Part shown: positions 18,075 to 26,607 of the stretch, piece by piece
Layout: each line of letters starts with the position of its first letter
How positions within the stretch are numbered: position 1 is the stretch's first letter
DNA from: Clostridium sardiniense
GTDB taxonomy: Bacteria; Bacillota; Clostridia; Clostridiales; Clostridiaceae
Reading direction: 5' to 3'
Assembly (NCBI RefSeq): GCF_016907995.1
Contig: NZ_JAFBDA010000004.1
Coordinates: 124,001 to 188,000 of the forward strand
DNA length: 64,000 nucleotides
Notes under the pieces: model-generated
What the model was told of the DNA's origin: nothing
The model's input: only the letters and a program-made list of their open reading frames with translations
The model's database searches: none
Translations under genes and position numbers: made by a program

Positions 18075-19511
18075 TTAAAGTTTCATTATATCCATTCTTT
18101 TAACTCTATTATGGAGATCTGATGACCTTGGTGCTAAGCCACCTACATCTTCTTCCTTTATATTTAGAGTTTCTGCAATAAGCTTTCTAACTCTTGGTCT
18201 ACAAAATGCCCCTTGGCATGTACCCATCCCAGCTCTTGTACGTCTTTTAATAGCATCTATAGAGCAAATCTTTATCTCTCTATTTAGTGCATCTACTATT
18301 TCAGCTTCAGTGACTGTTTCACATCTACATATTATATGTTTCTTTGGATCTATTGCATTAATATCTCCTTTAAAGTCCCTATCTTTTTTAATAAATATAG
18401 GTTTTCTATAGGCAATAAAATCATTATTTTCTTCTAATTTTAGTCCTGAATCTCTAAGTATTCCAATTACCTTCTTAGCTATTGCAGGTGATGATGTAAG
18501 CCCTGGTGAGTCTCCTGTTACATTTAGGAATCCTTTAACATCAGTCTCCTCCACTATAAAATCCTTAGTTGAACTAGTAGGTCTTACTCCCGCAAAAGAA
18601 GTTAAAGCCTTCTTCATATCAAATCCACTTACTGATTTTCTTGCAGAATCTACAATCTCTCTAAGGGATTTTTCATCTGTTGATACATCATCTTTATGAG
18701 CAACTTGCTCTGCATCTGGACCTATTAAAAGATTGCCATGATAAGTTGTTGTAACTAATATCCCTTTTCCCTTTTTAGTAGGCACTTGGAATATTACCTT
18801 ATTCACTAAATAAGCTTGATCTTTATTAAATATTATATATTCACCTTTTCTAGGAATAATATCAAATGTGTCTACTCCTATCATTTTTGATACCTTATCA
18901 CTATATACACCAGCTGCATTTATTACATATCTTGATTCAATAACACATTTATTAGTTTTAACTTTAAATCTATCTCCTGACTTTTCAAGTCCTATAACTT
19001 CCTCACTTAGTCTTAATTCCATTCCATTTTTTATGGCATTTTCTATAAGGGCTATAGTAAATTCATATGGAGAGCATACCCCTGAATCACTACAATATAA
19101 CGCCCACTTTACTTCCTTATTTAGATGAGGCTCCATTTTAATTACTTCTTCACCATCTATTATTTTAAGTCCACCTACTCCATTTTCTATACCATCATTA
19201 TAAAGTTTTTCTAAATGCTCCTTCTCTTCATCTGAGAATGCTAATACTAGAGAGCCTGTCTCCCTATAACCAAAATTTAGATCCTTTTCTAGATCAGCGA
19301 ACATTCTATTCCCTTTAACGCAAAGCTCAGCCTTTAATGTTCCTGGAGTATCTGCATATCCACCATGTACTATTCCACTATTAGCCTTGGAGCAGCCACA
19401 GCTAACATCTTCCTCTTTTTCTATCATACAGACTTCTAATTTGTATTTTGAAAGTTCTCTAGCGATGTTTCCACCAATAACTCCACCACCAATTATTACA
19501 ACATCATACAC
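18075..19511 (-). CDS. NAD(P)/FAD-dependent oxidoreductase, GlpA-like with C-terminal [2Fe-2S] BFD domain
   Basis: The 478-residue protein has a DAO/GlpA-type FAD domain: VVIIGGGVIGGNIARELS at the N-terminus and SKANSGIVHGGY near residue 42. A BFD-like [2Fe-2S] domain with Cys in IICRCETVT and GTCQGAFCRPRVRK occupies about residues 390-455. Clostridial relatives usually form a three-gene set with a GltD-like oxidoreductase and a DUF1667 protein next to glpK. Here it is alone and 13 kb from glpFK. Glycerol-3-phosphate is the likely but unproven substrate. Translation starts at a GTG preceded by AAAGGGGTG. Confidence 0.88.
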   Translation of the reverse strand: MYDVVIIGGGVIGGNIARELSKYKLEVCMIEKEEDVSCGCSKANSGIVHGGYADTPGTLKAELCVKGNRMFADLEKDLNFGYRETGSLVLAFSDEEKEHLEKLYNDGIENGVGGLKIIDGEEVIKMEPHLNKEVKWALYCSDSGVCSPYEFTIALIENAIKNGMELRLSEEVIGLEKSGDRFKVKTNKCVIESRYVINAAGVYSDKVSKMIGVDTFDIIPRKGEYIIFNKDQAYLVNKVIFQVPTKKGKGILVTTTYHGNLLIGPDAEQVAHKDDVSTDEKSLREIVDSARKSVSGFDMKKALTSFAGVRPTSSTKDFIVEETDVKGFLNVTGDSPGLTSSPAIAKKVIGILRDSGLKLEENNDFIAYRKPIFIKKDRDFKGDINAIDPKKHIICRCETVTEAEIVDALNREIKICSIDAIKRRTRAGMGTCQGAFCRPRVRKLIAETLNIKEEDVGGLAPRSSDLHNRVKRMDIMKL

Positions 19512-19597
19512 AATATCACCCCTTTAATAATAATAGTTCTTATTACCTGATAGTTCTTAATACCAATTATATCACTAATTTAAACATTTACATAAAT

Positions 19598-19639
19598 AAA
19601 TAACTATCTTATAATTATAGAATTATAAGATAGTTATTT
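19598..19639 (-). terminator. Terminator of the AI-2E transporter gene
   Basis: AAATAACTATCTTATAATT / AATTATAAGATAGTTATTT is a perfect 19-bp stem with a 4-nt loop, just after the stop of the minus-strand gene at 19657. Confidence 0.82.
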
Positions 19640-19656
19640 ATTATATTTATTATTTT

Positions 19657-20733
19657 CTAATTGAATTTTTTCTCTATTATTTTTTCATAAGATATATAAC
19701 CATTGTCTCTTAAATTTTTCAAAATCACTTTTAATAATGAATATATAGGCACTATACAAAAAGCTGCTATAGGACCTCCAATTGCAGCAGCTCCTACAAC
19801 TAAAAATATATCCGTTATTGGATGTATCTTCATGGCCCTTCCCATAATAAATGGTACAACTACTCTTCCTTTTAAAGTCTGAGCTATTATAAATAATATA
19901 GTAAGTTTAATTATCATACCTAGTCCCATAGATGCTGCAAGTATATATGGGATTATCATGGATATAAAAAATCCAACAAAAGGTATAAATGCTAATACAA
20001 ATGTCGATCCTGCTAAAAATAACGCACCTGGCATACCTATTATTTTATATCCTATAAAGACCATTATTGCTAAAGATAATGCTACTGTAGCCTGACCTAT
20101 TATATAACTTGATAATACTGTATCACTTTCAGATAGTATATCCTCAGCAGTACCTTGATATTTCTTAGGGCAATATTTAAGTACATGAGGTTTAAACTGA
20201 TCTCCATCTCTTAACAAGAAAAAAGTTATTAAAATAACAAGTATAACATTTGAAAATAACATCATTCCCTTATTAAATATTCCGCCTACATTAGATAGTA
20301 TTAAATTAATATATCTTATAATCTGATTAGCAAATCCATCTATAAATACTTTTAATTGACCATCATTAAAACCTTTTTCTGCAAATTCTCTTATATTATT
20401 TTCTATTAATATTGAATTTATAATTTGCCTTAATTGTATTATCTGCTTTATAAAATATTCTCCAAAATACTTTGCTATACCTGATAGCACAAATATAAAA
20501 ATAACAAGTGTTAAAGCTGTTGCCATAGAACGCTTTAATCCCTTTCTTATAAATATCTCATTTAATGGTTTCAATATATAAAATAAAAAAACGCCAAATA
20601 TCATTGGTGTGAATATAACCAAAACAAACACATCTATAAATTCATCTATTACTTTAAAGTTTCCAAGGATATATAATAAAATTACTATTAAATTAGCTAT
20701 AATTAAATACGATATAACCTTCTTTGTTTTCAT
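19657..20733 (-). CDS. AI-2E family transporter
   Basis: The 358-residue membrane protein has about seven to eight hydrophobic segments with the family pattern. FGVFLFYILKPL is near residue 47, FNDGQLKVFIDGFANQI lies in the extracytoplasmic loop near 122, LLRDGDQFKPHVLKYCP is near 178, and PGALFLAGSTFVLAFIPFVGFFISMIIPYILA near 235-265. The C-terminus has GRAMKIHPI and the VGAAAIGG signature. The family includes TqsA and various exporters, so the name should not be taken to mean autoinducer-2 transport. Single gene. Confidence 0.9.
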   Translation of the reverse strand: MKTKKVISYLIIANLIVILLYILGNFKVIDEFIDVFVLVIFTPMIFGVFLFYILKPLNEIFIRKGLKRSMATALTLVIFIFVLSGIAKYFGEYFIKQIIQLRQIINSILIENNIREFAEKGFNDGQLKVFIDGFANQIIRYINLILSNVGGIFNKGMMLFSNVILVILITFFLLRDGDQFKPHVLKYCPKKYQGTAEDILSESDTVLSSYIIGQATVALSLAIMVFIGYKIIGMPGALFLAGSTFVLAFIPFVGFFISMIIPYILAASMGLGMIIKLTILFIIAQTLKGRVVVPFIMGRAMKIHPITDIFLVVGAAAIGGPIAAFCIVPIYSLLKVILKNLRDNGYISYEKIIEKKFN

Positions 20734-20796
20734 AATAAACTCTCCTTTTTCATTATAAGGTTAGTTTATCCAAGTTAGCTTATACCATACATACTA

Positions 20797-21267
20797 CTAT
20801 TTTATTAAATCTTCAAAATCCACTCTAATTGCTTTTTCTATATCTTTTGGATTCATCTCTATCTGAAGTCCTATCTTTCCACCACTAAAGACTATCTTTT
20901 CCAGTTCTAGTCCTTCCTTTTGTATAAATGTTTTATACTGTTTTTTCATTCCTATAGGAGAACAACCTCCCCTTATGTATCCAGTTAGTTTATTTATATC
21001 TTTAACATGTATCATTTCAACTTTTTTCTCCCCTGATACCTTTGCAGCTTTCTTCAAGTCTAATTCCTCAAGTACAGGAATAACAAATACATAAAGATTT
21101 TTTGAGTTACCAATTGTAACTAATGTTTTATATACTGTCTTTGGATCTTGCCCTGTCTTTTCTGCTACTGAAGCTCCATCTATATGACCATCTGAGCAGT
21201 CATACTCAAGTGCATTGTATTCTATTTTATTCTTGTCTAATATTCTCATCGCATTAGTCTTTTGCAT
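20797..21267 (-). CDS. ybaK: Cys-tRNA(Pro)/Cys-tRNA(Cys) deacylase, YbaK/EbsC family
   Basis: The 156-residue cytoplasmic protein hydrolyses mischarged Cys-tRNA(Pro). Typical residues are KTNAMRILDKNKIEY at the start, KTVYKTLVTIG near residue 47 with the catalytic-site Lys, VIPVLEELDLKKAAKVSGEKKVEMI near 65-90, and TGYIRGGCSPIGMKK near 100. The ATG at 21267 follows GGAGTGATT. An upstream GTG lies inside that ribosome site and is rejected. Confidence 0.92.
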   Translation of the reverse strand: MQKTNAMRILDKNKIEYNALEYDCSDGHIDGASVAEKTGQDPKTVYKTLVTIGNSKNLYVFVIPVLEELDLKKAAKVSGEKKVEMIHVKDINKLTGYIRGGCSPIGMKKQYKTFIQKEGLELEKIVFSGGKIGLQIEMNPKDIEKAIRVDFEDLIK

Positions 21268-21428
21268 AATAATCACTCCATTTTTAAAATCTCATATATT
21301 TATTATACACATTATTTTTGAAATCTTATATTTTCCTTAATGTAACCTTAAATATTCCTTTTTTTAACCCTTTTGTTGTTAATTAGGTGTTAGACATGCT
21401 TTATACTATTCTTATAGGGGGTGATTTT

Positions 21429-21950
21429 TTGAAGAAATTAATTATAATTCTTGTATCAACTGCCATTATTGTTTTATTTGCTTTTGAACAAGAGTATATT
21501 CCTAATGAAAGTTTAAATAAAGAAGAAAATTTTATCTCTTATAAAAGATTAGATAATGTTATATCTAATTACTTAAAAAAAGATTATAAAGATAAGCACT
21601 TTTCTAATGCAAATCAAATATTTTTATCATATGACATTGTGGGAAAAGAAGTTGAAAACAATGTACTTCTTGCTTATATAACATACTCTCTATCTGGATA
21701 TAAAGTTGATAAGACTACAGCCAAAAACACATCTAATGAAGATTTCAATGGAGTAATATCTATTTTAAAAAATGATAAAGATTTTATTGTTACTGATTTT
21801 AAGTCTATCTCTCATAATAAAGATATTAAAACTATATTTCCAAAAGAATATATTTTGGAAACTAAAATTAATCCTAATCTTAGACATCGTGAAATAATAA
21901 AAGAAAAACTACATGCTTGGCAAAATATAAATAAGGTTACAATAGAATAA
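21429..21950 (+). CDS. Small membrane-anchored extracellular protein, unknown function
   Basis: The 173-residue protein starts at a TTG (21429) six bases after GGGGGTGAT. It opens with a hydrophobic anchor (KKLIIILVSTAIIVLFAF) without a lipobox Cys, and the remainder is hydrophilic and Lys/Asn-rich. NYLKKDYKDKHFSNANQIFLSYDIVGKE and the end of the chain (HREIIKEKLHAWQNINKV) give no recognisable family. It is probably an outside-facing single-pass protein. It stands alone, convergent with the CPBP protease gene. Confidence 0.65.
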   Translation: MKKLIIILVSTAIIVLFAFEQEYIPNESLNKEENFISYKRLDNVISNYLKKDYKDKHFSNANQIFLSYDIVGKEVENNVLLAYITYSLSGYKVDKTTAKNTSNEDFNGVISILKNDKDFIVTDFKSISHNKDIKTIFPKEYILETKINPNLRHREIIKEKLHAWQNINKVTIE

Positions 21951-21985
21951 GCTAACTTATATTTTAAAATATAGGTTAGCTTATT
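21946..21985. terminator. Bidirectional terminator
   Basis: AATAAGCTAAC and GTTAGCTTATT arms, extended by an inner TATATTTT/AAAATATA helix, form an almost continuous stem containing the stop codon of the gene at 21429. T residues follow on the plus strand and the CPBP gene ends at 21987 on the other strand. Confidence 0.82.
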
Positions 21986-21986
21986 T

Positions 21987-22898
21987 TTATATCTTTAATT
22001 TATTTTTTCTTATAAGTAAGTATACTAAAATAGCTATTCCAATAGCCAATATTAAAGTAACTATAACCCCGCCCTCTGGTCCGAATGTTCCACCATTAAT
22101 TAAATTATTTTCTAATATTTTCGTGTTTATAATACTTCCTACACCTGTCTCTGTACCACTTACTAGAAATCCAAATATATTTCCTTGAGCGAAATTCCAA
22201 GCACTATGTAATGCACATACCCCCCAAAGACTTTCCTCATAAATTGCATATATAGCAGCAAAAATTCCAAATAATATTAGGTTTACTATAGCAAGCGGTG
22301 CTACACCTGCATTTCCAAGATGAAGTACTACAAAATATGACGATGATATTATTATTGCAACTATAGGTGAAATTTTAACCCCTAAAACTGGCAACATATG
22401 ACCTCTCATCATAATTTCTTCTGATGCACCTTGAATAATCCAAGCTATAATCATAAATATAAAGGATATTAAAAAAGAAAAATCTAAATTTTTATTAAAT
22501 ACAAATTTTCCATTACCTATAGCAACTATTAAAACAGCAACTATAAAAATCATTAAAACCCCTATAAGAAATCCTCTTATGTATTTAAATATAGCATTAT
22601 CTTTAAGTGAGAATCCCATAGTAGCTATTTTTCTCTTTTCTTTAAATTTAACTATTAGAAAATATACTATAATTACTGATCCTGTTGATATCATAAGCCC
22701 TAAAGGCCTATTTATAGATGCAAACGCTCCAATTCTCCATATTCCTAAAAGTTTCATAATCATTGTCATTAATACTACTATAGGAAGTGCTAAGAATGGC
22801 ACTATTATAGGAAGTAATAACGTAAATATAATTCCTGATGGTTTCCCATCTTTAACTTTTTTAAATAAGCTCTCATTTGAACTAAATAAATTTCTCAA
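21987..22898 (-). CDS. CPBP family intramembrane glutamic endopeptidase
   Basis: The 303-residue protein has about eight hydrophobic segments and the CPBP (Rce1-like) catalytic motifs. These are GASEEIMMRGHMLPVLG near residue 157 (Glu-Glu and Arg), YFVVLHLGNAG near 188 (His), and ALHSAWNFAQG near 228 (His). The start is a TTG at 22898 after GGGGAGAT. Members cleave within membranes and often act on peptides or prenylated proteins. The substrate here is unknown, and no bacteriocin or processing genes are adjacent. Confidence 0.9.
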   Translation of the reverse strand: MRNLFSSNESLFKKVKDGKPSGIIFTLLLPIIVPFLALPIVVLMTMIMKLLGIWRIGAFASINRPLGLMISTGSVIIVYFLIVKFKEKRKIATMGFSLKDNAIFKYIRGFLIGVLMIFIVAVLIVAIGNGKFVFNKNLDFSFLISFIFMIIAWIIQGASEEIMMRGHMLPVLGVKISPIVAIIISSSYFVVLHLGNAGVAPLAIVNLILFGIFAAIYAIYEESLWGVCALHSAWNFAQGNIFGFLVSGTETGVGSIINTKILENNLINGGTFGPEGGVIVTLILAIGIAILVYLLIRKNKLKI

Positions 22899-23090
22899 AA
22901 TAAACTATCTCCCCTTTATGCTTAATCTGTTTAATAGTTACAACTATTATTTACCTATCATTTATATCTATTCCTTTGTTAATTCTCTATACTATTATTT
23001 TATATATAAATTTACTTATAAATTCTTAAGAAATTATTTTTAATATTTAAAAGTTATAGAAAATAAAGTAAACATAGACCTTTCCTTACA

Positions 23091-23119
23091 TTGACTTATG
23101 TTTAATTTGATATTATCAT
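23091..23119 (+). promoter_or_regulatory. Probable promoter of the efflux MFS gene
   Basis: TTGACT (23091-23096) and TATCAT (23114-23119) are spaced by 17 bp. A start near 23126 would place the leader hairpin at 23133 at the very 5' end of the transcript. Confidence 0.5.
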
Positions 23120-23132
23120 TTCTTTATGCAAT

Positions 23133-23183
23133 AACTTAGGCATTTACATTACTAGTCAATTATCTAATGTAAATGTCTAAGTT
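23133..23183 (+). terminator. Leader terminator (attenuator) before the MFS efflux gene
   Basis: AACTTAGGCATTTACATTA / TAATGTAAATGTCTAAGTT forms a 19-bp stem with one G-T pair and a 13-nt loop, followed by CTTGTTTTTT. T residues follow only on the plus strand and no plus-strand gene lies upstream. It therefore appears to end transcription inside the MFS leader, 41 bp before the start codon. Confidence 0.72.
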
Positions 23184-23224
23184 CTTGTTTTTTATTATAA
23201 AATTGAATACACAGGGAGATTTAA

Positions 23225-24436
23225 ATGAACACAGAAGAAAAAATCAATAATACTCAAAAATTCTTAGGAGATAAAGGTTTTATATTATTTATTGGATTTT
23301 TAAGCGCCTTTGTCCCTATGTCTACTGACCTCTATCTACCTGCATTACCTAAAATGGTAGATACTTTTCATACAGATATAAGTACATTAAACTTAACAAT
23401 AACATTTTTCTTTATTTTCTATGCAATTGGTATGTTATTTTGGGGACCATTAAGTGATAAATACGGAAGACGTAAAATTCTTTTAATAGGAATGACTTGT
23501 TACTGTATAGGAAGTTTTTTATGTGCAAATTCAAGTAGCGTTGAAACACTTATAATATCTCGTATAATTCAAGCTATGGGTAGTGGTTCTGCCGTATCAG
23601 TTTCTACTGCTATGATGAAAGATGTCTATACTGGCAAAAAATTAGTCGCCATGTTAGCTTTAGTTCAATCAATAGCGATGACTACACCAGTTATTGCTCC
23701 TTCAATAGGCGCACTTATATTAAAATATTCTTCATGGCACGGAATATTTTGGACTTTAACAATTGTTAGTATAATTGGTATAGTTGGTGGGATTTTATTA
23801 GAAGAAACTTTAATAACTTATAGCACTCAAAAATTATCTAAAGTTTTTGGTAATTTAAAAGTTGTTAGCAAAAATCCAGGGTTTTCATTACTTATGCTTA
23901 TATTTTCAATAACATCAATACCACTTATGGCTTATATAACTATGTCATCTTATATCTACATCGATGGTTTTGGTTTAAAAGATGATGTTTATACTTACTT
24001 CTATTCTTTCTCTGCTATATTTTTAATAATAGGGCCAATGCTCTACGTTAAACTAGCAAAAAGATTTAAAAGTAATAGTATTATGACTGTAGACTTTATA
24101 GTTTTAATTTTAAGCGGAATTTTATTAATTACAGTAGGAAATAAATCGCCATATATTTTTGCCCTTTCATTAGTTCCTGCTATGCTTTGTGGTAATATGT
24201 TAAGACCACCTAGTACAAACTTAATGTTAGCTCAGCAAGATACCAATATAGGCTCAGCGTCTTCCCTTATAAGCTTCGCGAATACAATAATGGGTAGCGT
24301 TGGAATGTTCCTTATAACTTTAAATGTAGGTAATAAAATAGTTGCCATTGGAACTATGTATTTAATTGTTGCTATAACTAGTTTAACGTTATGGGTTCTA
24401 TTCCATAAAAAACCTTTCATAAAACAAACATACTAA
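23225..24436 (+). CDS. Multidrug efflux MFS transporter, Bcr/CflA family
   Basis: The 403-residue protein has twelve predicted membrane segments. SAFVPMSTDLYLPALPKM near residue 21 and FYAIGMLFWGPLSDKYGRRKILLIG near 63-88 (the MFS motif A, GPLSDKYGRR) mark the DHA1 Bcr/CflA drug:proton antiporters. RIIQAMGSGSAVSVSTAMMKD near residue 113 is also typical. GGGAG precedes the ATG. It is transcribed alone behind a leader hairpin with its own T tract, which suggests inducible expression. The substrates are not predictable from sequence. Confidence 0.92.
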   Translation: MNTEEKINNTQKFLGDKGFILFIGFLSAFVPMSTDLYLPALPKMVDTFHTDISTLNLTITFFFIFYAIGMLFWGPLSDKYGRRKILLIGMTCYCIGSFLCANSSSVETLIISRIIQAMGSGSAVSVSTAMMKDVYTGKKLVAMLALVQSIAMTTPVIAPSIGALILKYSSWHGIFWTLTIVSIIGIVGGILLEETLITYSTQKLSKVFGNLKVVSKNPGFSLLMLIFSITSIPLMAYITMSSYIYIDGFGLKDDVYTYFYSFSAIFLIIGPMLYVKLAKRFKSNSIMTVDFIVLILSGILLITVGNKSPYIFALSLVPAMLCGNMLRPPSTNLMLAQQDTNIGSASSLISFANTIMGSVGMFLITLNVGNKIVAIGTMYLIVAITSLTLWVLFHKKPFIKQTY

Positions 24437-24447
24437 ACTTTAAAATA

Positions 24448-24475
24448 AAGGCTAGGAGTGAATTCCTAGCCTTTT
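24448..24475 (+). terminator. Terminator of the MFS gene
   Basis: AAGGCTAGGA / TCCTAGCCTT is a 10-bp stem with a 6-nt loop, followed by TTAATTT. Confidence 0.85.
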
Positions 24476-24872
24476 AATTTATATAAATATTTATTTTTCA
24501 TTTCTTCTATAAAAATTTCTTAAATAATTATATGTTTAATTTAAAAATGTTAGCCATAGCTAATTCAAATTACTATTTAACTAAAGTACACTAAATATTT
24601 CATAACTATTATAACATTCTCAATATTAAATATGGTTCATTAAACTTTTTATAGTATCCATTTTAAAAAGTATATTAAACGTTATAAATAAGCACTTTAG
24701 GTATCAATAATTAAAATTTAGAAGGATTTACAAAATAATCTTAAAGTATATCATATGAATTATAGAGTGTCTTGAAAATGTTACTATGTAATATAAAATA
24801 TGTAAATAAATATTTTATTTAATTATAAACTTGTTAACTAAATTAAATAAAAAAACTTAGGAGGAATGTATT
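24476..24872. other. A/T-rich spacer before the dipeptidase gene, nothing recognised
   Basis: The spacer is nearly 400 bp with no gene-like frame. It must contain the dipeptidase promoter, but several weak candidates are equally good. No structured leader was seen. Confidence 0.45.
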
Positions 24873-26279
24873 ATGTGTACAACTGTTTTAGTAGGAAAAA
24901 AAGCTTCAATTGATGGTTCAACAATTATCGGTAGAAATGACGATACTTTTGCACCTTATAATCCACAAAGATTTTATGTTCAAGCATCCAATAAAGAACA
25001 AAGTGGCATTTATTCTTCTAATCAAAATGGATTTAAGGCTGAGCTACCTAAAGTCGCTTATAGGTATCAAATTGTTCCAAATGTAGATATAAAAAAAGAA
25101 GGGTTCTTTGGAGAAAGTGGCTTTAATGAAAAAAATGTAGGAATGAGTGCAACAGAAAGTGTTTATGCAAATGAACATGTACTAGCTTATGACCCTTTAT
25201 TATCAGATGGATTAGCTGAAGATTCTATGATGCTTATGGTACTCCCTTACATTGATTCAGCAAAACATGGTGTTGAGTATTTAGGTAATTTAATTAAAAC
25301 ACATGGTTCTGCAGAAGGAAATGGTGTTATTTTTAGTGATAAAAATGATGTTTGGTATATGGAAATAGTAACAGGACATCATTGGGTAGCTCAAAGAATA
25401 CCAGATGATGCATGTTGTGTAATTGCAAACCAAGTATCTATTGAAGAGATAGATTTTAATGATCATGAAAACTTTATGTGGTCAGAAGGAATTCAAGAGT
25501 TTGTAGAAAAAAATAATCTAAATCCAAATTTATCTGGATGGAACTTCCGTAAAATTTTTGGTACAAGCACAGAAAAAGATCGTCACTATAATACTCCAAG
25601 AGTTTGGTTTGGACAAAGATATTTTAATCCAGATATTAAACAAGAGCCTGATTCTAATGATTTACCATTCATTTTCCATGCAAATAGAAAACTTTCTGTG
25701 GAAGATGTAGAATATATTTTAAGTTCTCATTATGACGAGACAGTATATGATCCATATGGTAAAGGAACAGAAACTGAAAAACTTTTATTCAGACCAATTT
25801 CCTTAAACCGTACTCAAAATTCTCATGTAATGCAAGTTAGAAATAATGTGCCAGAAGACTTGTCTACAATAATGTGGATATGTGTAGGTGTTCCTGCTTA
25901 TACACCTTATGTACCATTTTACGGAAATTCTAACGACTCAGATCCAAGCTATAGTGATACAAAATTAGAATGGAATTTAACTGATGCTTATTGGATGTAT
26001 CGTACTGTTACTGCCTTAGTAGAAGGCCATTACAGCAAATTAATCCAATCTGATTTAGATTATTTAAAAGAGTGTCGTGAATTCTTAATTAGAACTATTA
26101 ATGAAACAGATGAAGCTGGTAAATACTTAAGGAATGAAGAAGCAACTAAATTCTTAACAAATAAAAATCATGAAATTGTTGCTAAGATGCGTGAAATTAC
26201 TATGAAATACATTGGAGAACTAGTAGTTAAAAGCATTGAACTTTCAAAATTGACATTTGATATGGATAAAAATTTATAA
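24873..26279 (+). CDS. pepD: C69 family dipeptidase
   Basis: This 468-residue N-terminal-nucleophile hydrolase cleaves dipeptides in the cytoplasm. It begins MCTTVLVGKKASIDGSTIIGRNDD, where Cys2 becomes the catalytic nucleophile after Met removal, so the ATG at 24873 after TTAGGAGG is certain. WYMEIVTGHHWVAQRIPDD near residue 168, the NQVSIEEIDF segment near 190, and VWFGQRYFNPD near 245 match the peptidase C69 pattern. It lies 330 bp from the convergent symporter gene. A shared role in amino-acid nutrition is plausible. Confidence 0.94.
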   Translation: MCTTVLVGKKASIDGSTIIGRNDDTFAPYNPQRFYVQASNKEQSGIYSSNQNGFKAELPKVAYRYQIVPNVDIKKEGFFGESGFNEKNVGMSATESVYANEHVLAYDPLLSDGLAEDSMMLMVLPYIDSAKHGVEYLGNLIKTHGSAEGNGVIFSDKNDVWYMEIVTGHHWVAQRIPDDACCVIANQVSIEEIDFNDHENFMWSEGIQEFVEKNNLNPNLSGWNFRKIFGTSTEKDRHYNTPRVWFGQRYFNPDIKQEPDSNDLPFIFHANRKLSVEDVEYILSSHYDETVYDPYGKGTETEKLLFRPISLNRTQNSHVMQVRNNVPEDLSTIMWICVGVPAYTPYVPFYGNSNDSDPSYSDTKLEWNLTDAYWMYRTVTALVEGHYSKLIQSDLDYLKECREFLIRTINETDEAGKYLRNEEATKFLTNKNHEIVAKMREITMKYIGELVVKSIELSKLTFDMDKNL

Positions 26280-26316
26280 AGGTCACTTTGACTAAAACAT
26301 TAAATTAAGAGCTTAG

Positions 26317-26368
26317 TTACATTAAAAAATAAATTTAGCCTAAATTTTAAATGTATTTTTTAATGTAA
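26317..26368 (+). terminator. A/T-rich 15-bp inverted repeat after the dipeptidase gene
   Basis: TTACATTAAAAAATA (26317-26331) and TATTTTTTAATGTAA (26354-26368) are perfect complements. An inner AAATTTAG/CTAAATTT helix nests between them, so the whole can fold as one long hairpin followed by AGTATTTTTATA. It probably ends the dipeptidase transcript. Confidence 0.6.
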
Positions 26369-26428
26369 AGTATTTTTATAATTCAAATTGAAATTTATAT
26401 TAGTCTACTATCAAAAAGAGAAACAAAA

Positions 26429-26455
26429 AGCCACATAGTTCTATACTATGTGGCT
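26429..26455 (-). terminator. Terminator after the NSS symporter, third copy of the GCCACATAG hairpin
   Basis: AGCCACATAG / CTATGTGGCT with a 7-nt loop is followed on the minus strand by TTTTTG. It lies 150 bp after the symporter stop. The arms are the same sequence as the two leader terminators upstream of the same gene (28006-28035 and 28059-28087), with matching flanks. Confidence 0.82.
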
Positions 26456-26607
26456 AATATATAAAAATCCTAATAATCATTAAACTCTAATCGTAATAAA
26501 TAAAAATGATCTCTAAAAACATTCTCTCTAGTGCAATGAAGTTAGTTTTCTTTTATTTCTCTAAATTATCTTTTTTGTTATGATCAAATATACTTCAATA
26601 GATATTT

